DNA from: Alphaproteobacteria bacterium
GTDB taxonomy: Bacteria; Pseudomonadota; Alphaproteobacteria; Rickettsiales; JAIXRX01
NCBI GenBank assembly: GCA_027485005.1
Contig: JAIXRX010000146.1
Location: 1 to 9,246, forward strand
Direction of reading: 5' to 3'
Length of the DNA: 9,246 nt
A program made the translations under genes and the position numbers. The notes under the pieces are model-generated. The model ran no database searches, was not told where the DNA came from, and saw only the letters and a list, made by a program, of their open reading frames with translations. Positions 1 through 6,887 of this stretch are shown one piece after another (the stretch's first letter is position 1; each line of letters starts with the position of its first letter).

Positions 1-651
1 CTGCGTGACCGCGTGGCAAAAGCTGGAGAAGCAGCGCAATTGGTGAAATCCTTGTCACGTCGTTTGCCAAAAATGGTGATTGAAGCCGCTGCAACTGCTG
101 GTACGCTGAATGAAACGGGCGATTGGGCTGCCGCCGCCAAAACCAAGGATGCCTTGGTGGCTGCACTCAATGCACAAAAAGATTTGTATCCATGGAGCGC
201 GCAGTTGGATGGCAGCGCCATTCATTTGCAACGCACCGTCCGCGGTGTGGAAGAGCGCGTGAGCTTGGATGAGCGTTTTGTACAAAGCCGTGAGGCGAAG
301 CAATTGGCATTGATGACTAACACATTGGCCGCTGACATTGCGGATGGTGCGTCGCTGAAATTAAAATCACAAATTCACTCGGTGAATACACTGCGTGGTT
401 TGTATGAAACCGTGATGGAAACCGCACGCAAAGGCCTTGGTGTGCAACGCTTTAAAGGATTGGGTGAGATGAACCCAGAGCAGCTGTGGGAAACCACGCT
501 GAACCCAGAAGCACGTACGCTGTTGCAAGTGACGGTGACGCATGTAGAAGAAGCGGAAACAGTGTTCTCAACCCTGATGGGGGATGTGGTAGAACCGCGC
601 CGTGACTTTATTCAGACGAATGCTTTAACGGTTGAGAATCTGGATATCTAA
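1..651 (+). CDS. gyrB: DNA gyrase subunit B, C-terminal part (5' truncated)
   Basis: ATPase subunit of DNA gyrase, the type II topoisomerase that introduces negative supercoils with GyrA in the cytoplasm. The frame is open from base 1, giving 216 residues; roughly the first three quarters of a proteobacterial GyrB (about 800 residues) lie outside the window. Visible are the end of the proteobacterial insert within the TOPRIM region (about residues 1-115) and the conserved block QRFKGLGEMNPEQLWETT, the C-terminal signature of GyrB/ParE. The terminal segment, PRRDFIQTNAL followed by NLDI at the very end, is typical of alphaproteobacterial GyrB. ParE was considered, but the LWETT block and the PRRDFI...NLDI tail fit GyrB better. 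The GTG at 13 is only an internal codon, not a start. The gene converges on the pilin-like gene and their stop codons overlap. Confidence 0.95.
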   Translation: MRDRVAKAGEAAQLVKSLSRRLPKMVIEAAATAGTLNETGDWAAAAKTKDALVAALNAQKDLYPWSAQLDGSAIHLQRTVRGVEERVSLDERFVQSREAKQLALMTNTLAADIADGASLKLKSQIHSVNTLRGLYETVMETARKGLGVQRFKGLGEMNPEQLWETTLNPEARTLLQVTVTHVEEAETVFSTLMGDVVEPRRDFIQTNALTVENLDI

Positions 652-1352
652 TCGCCGCGATTTTCTAGTTTAAAATAGATAAGGCAGCTTTTTCCAGCTT
701 CTGTCAGCACATATGTGCGCGCGGTATCAGTCAAGCTTGCGGGCGATGTGCAGTTGCCATTTGGGGTTTGTGTGCCTGCTCCCGCTGTTCTTCCATATAA
801 GCCTTTTATGGTTCCTCTTCCTGGAAGTCCGTCATCATATTTTTGGTCAATAGACGACGCTTCTGAGGGGGTGAAAGACGAGTTCCAAAGCTGCCCATCT
901 GAGGTTTCGCTACCTACAAAAATATTATTCCCCGTATTGCTGAATGTATCAAATTGATATCCTGCTGGAGAAACACGGCTGGCAGGAACATTCGTTCCTA
1001 CTTTGGTTGGAGGCGTGCTTGTTGTTCCAGTATAGGTGCCGGGAATGAGACCTGCTAATGCCATTTGTGTCCATGCTTGGTAATGTTCGGTATTTGCGTT
1101 GGTAATAAGCCCATCCGCATTACCATTAGTTGTTGTTGACCAATAGGACGATGCATTGGTGATATCACCTGGCAGGCCGTTATATTTTAGACGGAAGGTA
1201 TTAACCGCTGTTTTAAATTTGTTTACATCTGCATTCACGCTATTGAGTTCAGATGCACGAATAAGGTCTTGCCCTGTTAGGATGCCGCCCGTAATCAAAC
1301 CAATAATGACCAGCACAATGGCAAGCTCAACCAATGAAAATCCACGCTGCAT
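648..1352 (-). CDS. Type IV prepilin-like protein (pseudopilin/minor pilin)
   Basis: 234-residue protein with a textbook class III signal: MQRG, then FSLVE. Prepilin peptidase should cut after Gly4, leaving N-methylated Phe1 and the conserved Glu at mature position 5. Residues 5-27 form the hydrophobic alpha1 helix that anchors the subunit in the inner membrane before assembly. The rest is a Gly/Thr/Ser/Asn-rich globular domain with a DDGLPGRG loop (173-180) and two C-terminal-region cysteines (Cys201, Cys223) that could form a disulfide-bounded loop, as in type IV pilins. The start is supported by AAGGAGAGGG just upstream of the ATG. It lies 52 bp after the stop of the 375-residue gene on the same strand, so co-transcription is possible; no promoter is convincing in the gap. 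Whether it is a major pilin, minor pilin or type II secretion pseudopilin cannot be decided here, since no pilus assembly genes are visible. Its stop codon overlaps that of gyrB. Confidence 0.88.
   Translation of the reverse strand: MQRGFSLVELAIVLVIIGLITGGILTGQDLIRASELNSVNADVNKFKTAVNTFRLKYNGLPGDITNASSYWSTTTNGNADGLITNANTEHYQAWTQMALAGLIPGTYTGTTSTPPTKVGTNVPASRVSPAGYQFDTFSNTGNNIFVGSETSDGQLWNSSFTPSEASSIDQKYDDGLPGRGTIKGLYGRTAGAGTQTPNGNCTSPASLTDTARTYVLTEAGKSCLIYFKLENRGD
650..662 (+). terminator. Weak hairpin after gyrB, possible terminator
   Basis: A perfect inverted repeat AATCG-CCG-CGATT starts at the gyrB stop codon and is followed by TTCTAGTTT. With only five base pairs, a 3-nt loop and a short interrupted T-run, it is a poor intrinsic terminator. 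It is the only candidate stem at this convergent junction. It lies inside the 3' end of the opposing pilin-like gene, so its bases are also constrained by that coding sequence. Confidence 0.2.
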
Positions 1353-1404
1353 ACCCTCTCCTTTTCTTGAAATTAATATATCAGAAGGAAAGTAGAAGGT
1401 CTAG

Positions 1405-2532
1405 TTAGCGGTAATTGCTGAGTTCGGCTTCGCTTGGTACGGCGTATTTCTCGGCAAAATTAGTGCCGCGCTGAGCGAGGGAGGCATGTACAGCGTCCGC
1501 CCCTGTTGCCAAGGATTCTGGGCTTTGATTGGCCATGGCTTGCTGCGCAATGGCCGCATGATTATTTTCCATGGTACCAGTGTTTGCGCTGTCTTGCGTG
1601 CCATATTTTTTGGCACAATATTCTTCATGCGCTTCGATCTGTTTTTCTTTATGACGTTTGCCCAGCGCCACGAGCCCATGCAGCACACCGCTGGTAATGC
1701 GAGTGCAGAGTGTTTCGAGCGAAACAATATATCCCCACCACTGCGCTTTATCGAGTTTGGCGGTATCTTGAGTAAAACGGCCAGCCAATGCCTTGGTTTG
1801 GTCGCCAATCCAGTAGGTGATACGTTCTTGTCCAAGACGCATGTCAACATCTGCTGCTGCTGCACCTTCTGGTAGGTTTTTAGGAATTTTTTTATTACGT
1901 GGATCCAGCATTTTTGGCAAGGCATCCACCAAGATGATATTGACTCCTTGTCCAGCTACGCGAGCCAGCCAGAGTTGTCCCCAGCTGGGTGGTTTTTCTT
2001 CGGCAAGCCTTGCATAAGCTTCATTACGGCGGGTGGTTTCGGCTTCGTCTGGTTTGCGATTATGGTGGTCGTCCAACCAGTTATCTAGCTTTTGCACATA
2101 TTTGAGTTTATTGTTTTCAAGGTATTTAATAGGGAAGACGAGCAAGTGTCCGACCATCCCGAGCGCAAGGATATTCACGGCACCGTGGCCAACTTTTTCA
2201 GCAGTGGTGGGGTTAAGTGAGAGCTTCTCTAAACCTTTGGCAAATTGTTCCTTTCCTTCATGAGCAAGCCAGTAAATGCCCTTAGAAATAGGATTCTTCC
2301 CGCCATATTCTGCTGACTCGGTAAAAGCTAAACTACCCGCAAGATTGACCCAAAAATTCATCTTGTTATACACAAGATCTTCAAATATTTTCTCACCGGG
2401 TGTTTCGTATTTAGATTGCTTGCTGTTTGACGCAAGTGATGAAGATACTTTCGCTTCATCTGAAGTGAGCGCAGCAGCAGGAGCGATCTGTGGCTTGGGC
2501 AAGGCGGTTTCGGTTGTCATCGTGTTATCCAT
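1405..2532 (-). CDS. Unrecognised membrane-associated protein, third paralogue of cluster
   Basis: 375 residues; I do not recognise the family. The N-terminus (1-40) is Ala/Ser/Pro-rich and probably disordered. Then comes GEKIF (46-50) leading into a moderately hydrophobic segment (about 60-71), a stronger one (about 117-134) ending in FPIKY, and SWGQLWLAR (183-191) followed by hydrophobic residues 192-205. A fourth weak hydrophobic stretch lies near 267-290. The C-terminal tail carries IAQQAMANQSPESLAT (328-343), almost the same peptide that sits at the N-terminus of the two upstream proteins. GEKIF, PIK[YF] and SWG...R.A are shared with the 386-residue neighbour, so this is a diverged paralogue. 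Its ATG follows the upstream stop after one nucleotide (TAATATG), implying translational coupling. A Met at residue 5, preceded by GGAT, is an alternative start. Function is unknown. Confidence 0.85.
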   Translation of the reverse strand: MDNTMTTETALPKPQIAPAAALTSDEAKVSSSLASNSKQSKYETPGEKIFEDLVYNKMNFWVNLAGSLAFTESAEYGGKNPISKGIYWLAHEGKEQFAKGLEKLSLNPTTAEKVGHGAVNILALGMVGHLLVFPIKYLENNKLKYVQKLDNWLDDHHNRKPDEAETTRRNEAYARLAEEKPPSWGQLWLARVAGQGVNIILVDALPKMLDPRNKKIPKNLPEGAAAADVDMRLGQERITYWIGDQTKALAGRFTQDTAKLDKAQWWGYIVSLETLCTRITSGVLHGLVALGKRHKEKQIEAHEEYCAKKYGTQDSANTGTMENNHAAIAQQAMANQSPESLATGADAVHASLAQRGTNFAEKYAVPSEAELSNYR

Positions 2533-2533
2533 A

Positions 2534-3694
2534 TTATGGTGCCATTTCTAGTGATGCAGACGCTTGAGCCCGCACACGCGATTGATGGTCGTCATTTTTA
2601 ATATGCTTTTTGCTAAAAGATATCGCTAACGATGTTGTTTTGATATCTTCTGCTGATTCACCTTTATGCAGTACAGGGGTTGGGCGAATAGGCAGTATCT
2701 CTTTTTCAGGCTTATGACCTGCCGAACTGATGGCGCGGCTGCCATATTTTAGAATATTCTCGGCGGCAACAGTCGCAAAAATATCGACAGCGAAAATATT
2801 GCCAATTTGCTGCCATAATTTATTGCCGCCAGGTGCCCAACTGAGCATATTCCCCATTTTCTTTCCTACCCAATTACTAAAGCCTCCCAATCCATCTTTT
2901 TTTGCGGTTGAGAAATTGCCATATCCATTGTTTTCAAGGCTTCCTGCTGCCCAGCGAATGCCGATATTCGCAGCGGTGAGGGAGGTGAACACCACAGCCC
3001 ATGCAGCCGCACGTCCAAGCAGCAAGCTGCCCCAGCTTTGTTTTGCTTCTGCGTTCACATTTGCATTGCCTTGCGCGACATCATGGGCGTCACCAAATTC
3101 CTGATTATACTGCTGTACTAGTTCTTTTTTATGCGACTCACGAAATTTAATGGGAATAATTGCAATGTTGCCGCCCATCATTAAGGCAGATGTCATTAAC
3201 ATATTTTCTGCCATCAACTTAGGGTCGGCTTTTTCTTTGGGCAAGACTCCGCATAGAACTTTCCCAATAGGGCTTTCTGCTAAACCTTTGACCCAACTTT
3301 TGTTCGCGTAACCATCAACCCAGCCTTTCCACATGTCTTTGAAGCTTTCGTCGCGGAAAGGAACTTTCGCTTCACTATTTTTGAATAGCCATGCCACTGC
3401 CACACTAGCAACCAACGTAAACCATAAGCCCCACCGCTCATAGGTGCGGCGGTCAAAAATCTTTTCACCAACCGTGCGTGGGCCAGGTGAAAGACCCAGA
3501 TCCTCTTTGGTACCTAGTGATTCTGGACTTTGGTTTTGTAATGCTTGTTGTGCAAGAGAAGAGGTAGAATCAGCCGAATGATCTTTGTATAAGGCAGGCG
3601 TTTTTTCCACTGGCAAAGCGCGCGCAGTATCCACGGCTGGTGCTGGGATTTTCTCTAAAGCAGAGGGTAAGTTATCATGGACTTTCATCGGCAT
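2534..3694 (-). CDS. Unrecognised membrane-associated protein, second paralogue of cluster
   Basis: 386 residues; I do not recognise the family. Order of parts: a Pro/Ala-rich, probably disordered N-terminus (1-44); the peptide LAQQALQNQSPESLGTKED (47-65); GEKIF (76-80); hydrophobic segments near 88-104, 163-182 (ending IIPIKF), 227-246 and 298-314; and a polar basic C-terminal tail (about 320-386). SWGSLLLGRAA (220-230) immediately precedes the third hydrophobic segment, matching the same junction in both neighbours. There is no signal peptide, so an inner-membrane protein with long cytoplasmic tails is the simplest reading (inference). Its ATG overlaps the upstream stop by one base (TAATG), a typical coupled restart, with a weak AGG a few bases before. 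No catalytic motif, nucleotide-binding loop or metal-binding pattern is evident. Confidence 0.85.
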   Translation of the reverse strand: MPMKVHDNLPSALEKIPAPAVDTARALPVEKTPALYKDHSADSTSSLAQQALQNQSPESLGTKEDLGLSPGPRTVGEKIFDRRTYERWGLWFTLVASVAVAWLFKNSEAKVPFRDESFKDMWKGWVDGYANKSWVKGLAESPIGKVLCGVLPKEKADPKLMAENMLMTSALMMGGNIAIIPIKFRESHKKELVQQYNQEFGDAHDVAQGNANVNAEAKQSWGSLLLGRAAAWAVVFTSLTAANIGIRWAAGSLENNGYGNFSTAKKDGLGGFSNWVGKKMGNMLSWAPGGNKLWQQIGNIFAVDIFATVAAENILKYGSRAISSAGHKPEKEILPIRPTPVLHKGESAEDIKTTSLAISFSKKHIKNDDHQSRVRAQASASLEMAP

Positions 3695-4971
3695 TATACC
3701 TGCAAGCCTGCAGCGGTTTGCATATCGCGCTGCGCATCCAAATGTTTCTCAAACCCTTGTTGTGGGCGCATAAGAGCCTCTTGTTTGGGGGCTTTTGATG
3801 TTACTTGGTTCACAAAATGATGTTGTTTTTCTGATGTTTCTGGTGCCGTTGCATCATCCATGGTCGTTGGATTTTTAATCGCTGGCGTATTTTCTTTAGC
3901 CTCTTTCTTGTCATTTTTTTCTTTACCAAACAACACAGAGAACCCAGCAATCATGCCCATCATCACAAAGGTAAGTGCCAATTCTTTCCAGACTAAGCGG
4001 AATTGTTCAGCAAAAATAGCCTTTTCGCGTTGGAATCCATTTGGAGATTCAAAATGTTTCACGATATTTGTTTTTGTCTGAATTTTTTGAATCAGCTCAT
4101 CTTTTTTAGCGGGAGTGAAAAACTGATCATTCGCAACAATACTTGAAATAAATTTAGAAACACGTGGGAAGCGATCATGAATTTTTGCACCCCAGCCATA
4201 TGCCACTTGATACAGATCATTATTGGGGTTTTTATTGTTGTAAGTTTCAATGGCGCTATTGACCAACAGAATACCACCAACGCCAGCTGCTCTTGCTTTT
4301 AGCCATTTTCCCCAAGGTTTTTTCTCGGTGTGCTCGCTGCTTGCAATTTCTTTGTCGATAGGATTCGGTTCTTTGCCTTTGAGTTTATCCCACCAAATAT
4401 TTGCTTTCGCCACAAAATGATCTTTAGCGTCATCCATCCATTTCATGGGCGGAACTACCATGGTGCCAGCAATCAACATTAAACCTACCTCGCCATTCGA
4501 CAAGGCAAGTTTCTTCATGTCTGCTTCATTTACATGCGCCCCAGTGACGGCGCTTTTGACGTATGAGAACGGCTTCATAAGATAGCCCATGCCGTTAATC
4601 ATCGACTGGCCAACTTTAGTGGGCAATAGGTTAAACGTAATAATAAGTGAGAGCGTAGAATTCACTATCCAGTCAAGGCCTGGGTGCTGAACCATCCAGT
4701 GTAAGCGTGAACCAAAGGTGGATTGATCTTTACGTGCCTCGATGGCCGCGTCTTTTTTCTCGGGGGCTAATTTTTCTGCGGCAAGCAGATCTTCTTTAGT
4801 GCCGACGGATTCAGCGCTTTGTTTGGCCACAGCTTGGACTGCAAGTTGGCTGAGAGTGTTGGCGGGATCTTCAGAACGCTTATCCGAAACAGTCGTCACC
4901 GCCCCCGAGCCTTGCAAAACAGGCCCGTGCGTAAGAGAGTTTTTCGTTTTGGGGTCGAGGTTGACCAGCAT
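3694..4971 (-). CDS. Unrecognised membrane-associated protein, first gene of three-paralogue cluster
   Basis: 425 residues; I do not recognise the family. A polar N-terminus (1-39) precedes LAVQAVAKQSAESVGTKED (43-61), a diverged copy of the peptide in the other two proteins. Hydrophobic segments follow near 99-118, 159-176 (ending VVPPMKW), 226-241 (preceded by PWGKWLKARAA, 219-229) and 330-348. The tail after 349 is highly charged, then Gln-rich. It is the most divergent of the three, but block order and spacing match. The start is supported by AAAGG about six bases upstream. An ATG four bases earlier is out of frame and leads only to a short reading frame. The gene is first in the unit and faces fliK across 245 bp, with a sigma-54-like element at the right distance. 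Function is unknown; an inner-membrane location is inferred. Confidence 0.85.
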   Translation of the reverse strand: MLVNLDPKTKNSLTHGPVLQGSGAVTTVSDKRSEDPANTLSQLAVQAVAKQSAESVGTKEDLLAAEKLAPEKKDAAIEARKDQSTFGSRLHWMVQHPGLDWIVNSTLSLIITFNLLPTKVGQSMINGMGYLMKPFSYVKSAVTGAHVNEADMKKLALSNGEVGLMLIAGTMVVPPMKWMDDAKDHFVAKANIWWDKLKGKEPNPIDKEIASSEHTEKKPWGKWLKARAAGVGGILLVNSAIETYNNKNPNNDLYQVAYGWGAKIHDRFPRVSKFISSIVANDQFFTPAKKDELIQKIQTKTNIVKHFESPNGFQREKAIFAEQFRLVWKELALTFVMMGMIAGFSVLFGKEKNDKKEAKENTPAIKNPTTMDDATAPETSEKQHHFVNQVTSKAPKQEALMRPQQGFEKHLDAQRDMQTAAGLQV

Positions 4972-5000
4972 TCATTACCTTTAAAAAGTTCGTTTAATTC

Positions 5001-5018
5001 AAAGCGCTGACGTGCCAA
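5001..5018 (-). promoter_or_regulatory. Sigma-54-like element upstream of the three-paralogue cluster
   Basis: On the minus strand the sequence is TTGGCACG-TCAG-CGCTTT. The -24 half is a perfect TTGGCACG. The -12 half is poor: the nearest suitable GC is one base too close (9 rather than 10 bases after the GG), and the TT before it is missing. A start point about 12 bases further on would fall near 4990, leaving a short leader before the AAAGG and the ATG at 4971, so the location is right. Sigma-54 spacing is normally strict, so activity is uncertain. Confidence 0.35.
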
Positions 5019-5123
5019 TGACACATCTTCACACTGATCAACCTAACACATAAAGGTTAAAAGTTTTGTTAAGGTTTTGTGAAATTTGAGGGGGGTGACG
5101 ATTTTTTTTCAAGGCGAGTTGAG

Positions 5124-5150
5124 GCCATTAATCCAGGGAAAACTGCCATT
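5124..5150 (+). promoter_or_regulatory. GCCATT direct repeat upstream of the fliK promoter (possible activator site)
   Basis: GCCATT occurs at 5124-5129 and 5145-5150, exactly 21 bp (two helical turns) apart. The second copy overlaps GGGAAAACTGCC (5136-5147), which loosely resembles the flagellar activator (FlbD/ftr) sites known from Caulobacter. It ends about 10 bases before the -24 box. Sigma-54 activators usually bind further upstream, so this could also be a repressor site or chance. Confidence 0.25.
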
Positions 5151-5158
5151 GAGATGAT

Positions 5159-5175
5159 TTGGCACGCGGGTTGCA
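5159..5175 (+). promoter_or_regulatory. Sigma-54 (-24/-12) promoter of fliK-flgD
   Basis: TTGGCACG-CGGG-TTGCA matches the sigma-54 consensus TGGCACG-N4-TTGC at every conserved position, with the required 10 bases between the -24 GG (5161-5162) and the -12 GC (5173-5174). Transcription would start near 5185-5187, leaving about 30 nt before the fliK ATG at 5217. Sigma-54 control of hook genes is established in several flagellated proteobacteria, including Caulobacter, so position and context both fit. Confidence 0.88.
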
Positions 5176-5216
5176 AGTGTAAAAACAAATAATACAGCAA
5201 TCAATAGGGTAGATTT

Positions 5217-6872
5217 ATGGATATTTCAGCACTTAACCTACTGACGTCACAGGTAAAATCTGATGCTAGCGCAGGTGTGCAATCTACAGGCCAACATAGC
5301 CAGACGGGTGGGGAAGGTGGAAAGCCTTTCGCGCAGATGCTGGATGGGAAAGTGGTGACCGCAAGTGTGACCTCTGCAAACACAGAGACAAATCAAGTGA
5401 AAGCGCTGCAGCCAGTGGTGCAATTACTGGATAAATTACAATCACTTCAGTTGCAGATTAATGAACTCCCTGAAGGGGCAAATCTTGCCGAGTCGGTGGT
5501 AAATCTTGCCGCCTTCCAATCGCTTCCTGCCCCGATGCAGCATTTATTGCAGCAGGCTATGGCAGAGGGAAAAATCTCGACGGTTGCCGACATGCACCAA
5601 TTGTTGGGCGCCGTTCAGAATGCCTTGACCGAAGCATTGCCACCAGGATTGCAGGCAAAATTGGATAGTTACTTACTCGGCAAAAAGAATAAAGAGTTTG
5701 ATGCTGTTGGCTTAGGAGAGAGAAAATCTTCTGAAGAGGTATCTGGGGCGGCAGAAGATTCTGCTTATGTTTTGCCAGAAGCATTGCAGCCTTTACTTGC
5801 GGATATTCTTGCGTCTTTGCAGCGTTCACTCCATGTTTCTATTTCAGCTAAGGATTTGTTGGGGCGTGGTGATGTTGAGGTGGGCGAGGTGCTTGCGGGT
5901 TTGAAGCCACTTGATGTGGAAGCAGGCGCAAAAGATAATCTGCAATCACCGACTGATATTACTGCGGCATTATTGGATGTGCAAAACAAGGACATTCTAC
6001 AAGAGTTCGCAACGGATGCGGCGGCGTTAAAAAATGCCGTGACTCATAGCTCCTCGCTCCAAGAAAGCGTTGAGATAAGTATTGAGAACCAAGTATTTAT
6101 GGCAGATGCAATGGATGATGCCATAAGCAAGCAAGCGGCGATTTCTGCAGCAGCGGGTGTGATTGAAAGTGTTGAAGAGCAGGCCGTGAATGATAATGTG
6201 CTGCGTGTGCCACTTGATCAGATGATACGCCTCTCGCCCTTGTCAGCGGGAGGGTCGAGCGCAACCTCAAATGCTTCTGAGAAAAATAAAACCAGCAGCG
6301 TTTCTCTCGGTGTTAATTCTGCGGTGATGCCAAATGTTGTGTTGGGACATGTCTCTGCTCAGGAAGTCGTTGGTGGTAAAGCGCCTACGGAGAAATCGTT
6401 CAATGATATTCCTTTGGGACAAACGGCACAGCAGTTATTGGGACGCATTACGATTAAGCCACACCGCGATCAGAATGATTACACCATTCAGCTTGATCCT
6501 GTGGAGTTAGGCAAGGTGGAAATTAAGCTGAGCATTAATAAGCATGGCGAAGTTCATCTGTCGATGATGGTTGATAATCGTGCTGCTCTTGAGGCCTTGC
6601 AGCGCGATGCACGTTTCCTTGAAAAAGGAATGCAGGATGCTGGTCTTAAAATGGATGCGAGCAACATGAACTTTAATTTGAAAGATGATACACAGCAGCA
6701 AGCCGCTAGCTCATTTGCCGATCAAATGAACCGCGATGGTCAAGGGCGTCAAACGCCAGAAGGTAAATCTAGTGCTGGTTATAATGATGCACAAGGCGCT
6801 GCAGAAACTACTTTAGACATTATTCTTCCACGCCGAGCTACGATGGCCGACGGCTTGGATATCCGCGTATAA
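5217..6872 (+). CDS. fliK: Flagellar hook-length control protein FliK
   Basis: 551 residues. FliK is secreted through the flagellar type III apparatus, gauges hook length, and via its C-terminal domain makes the export gate (FlhB) switch from rod/hook to filament substrates. The C-terminal Flg_hook domain is clear at about 400-495: a predicted beta core with TIQLDPVELGKVEIKL (423-438), then the VHLSMMVDNRAALEALQRD segment and a helix ending near the QDAGL turn. The N-terminal 400 residues are poorly conserved, Ala/Ser/Val-rich and low in aromatics, as expected for the ruler part. The tail after 495 is Gln/Gly-rich and likely disordered. The start at 5217 has a modest AGGG at 5206-5209 and lies about 30 nt after the predicted sigma-54 start. 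flgD follows after 15 nt. The length is within the broad range of FliK proteins. Confidence 0.92.
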   Translation: MDISALNLLTSQVKSDASAGVQSTGQHSQTGGEGGKPFAQMLDGKVVTASVTSANTETNQVKALQPVVQLLDKLQSLQLQINELPEGANLAESVVNLAAFQSLPAPMQHLLQQAMAEGKISTVADMHQLLGAVQNALTEALPPGLQAKLDSYLLGKKNKEFDAVGLGERKSSEEVSGAAEDSAYVLPEALQPLLADILASLQRSLHVSISAKDLLGRGDVEVGEVLAGLKPLDVEAGAKDNLQSPTDITAALLDVQNKDILQEFATDAAALKNAVTHSSSLQESVEISIENQVFMADAMDDAISKQAAISAAAGVIESVEEQAVNDNVLRVPLDQMIRLSPLSAGGSSATSNASEKNKTSSVSLGVNSAVMPNVVLGHVSAQEVVGGKAPTEKSFNDIPLGQTAQQLLGRITIKPHRDQNDYTIQLDPVELGKVEIKLSINKHGEVHLSMMVDNRAALEALQRDARFLEKGMQDAGLKMDASNMNFNLKDDTQQQAASSFADQMNRDGQGRQTPEGKSSAGYNDAQGAAETTLDIILPRRATMADGLDIRV

Positions 6873-6887
6873 CAGCAGGAGGCTAAC

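Larger units (their letters stand above)
4972..5216. other. Divergent intergenic region between the unknown cluster and fliK
   Basis: The longest non-coding stretch in the window (245 bp). It holds the perfect sigma-54 promoter for fliK, an opposing -24-like element for the minus-strand cluster, an AT-rich block with GTTTTGT repeated at 5063-5069 and 5074-5080 (11 bp apart, one helical turn), a G6 run at 5090-5095, a T8 run at 5102-5109, and a GCCATT direct repeat with 21-bp period. No small ORF with a ribosome binding site and no convincing terminator or RNA fold was seen. Confidence 0.8.

Noticed and set aside
1353..1404. TATATTAAT on the minus strand as a -10 box for the pilin-like gene
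   Set aside because: No recognisable -35 at suitable spacing in this 52-bp gap; AT-rich sequence alone is not adequate.
1625..1641. TTGGCAC on the plus strand inside the 375-residue gene
   Set aside because: No TTGC at the -12 position and it faces antisense to the gene; chance match.
1401..1925. 174-codon minus-strand reading frame overlapping the 375-residue gene
   Set aside because: Out-of-frame shadow; no ribosome site, and the longer frame has conserved blocks shared with its neighbours.
2529..2546. ATGGCAC on the minus strand just before the 375-residue gene
   Set aside because: The -24-like half lacks any -12 GC at the right spacing and sits inside the preceding coding sequence; the TAA-T-ATG junction explains expression by coupling.
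5057..5072. TTAA-N8-TTAA, resembling a CtrA binding site (TTAA-N7-TTAA)
   Set aside because: Spacing is one base too long and the region is simply AT-rich; not enough to call a CtrA site.
5090..5109. G6 run followed by T8 run read as a terminator
   Set aside because: No complementary stem is present upstream of the T-run on either strand.
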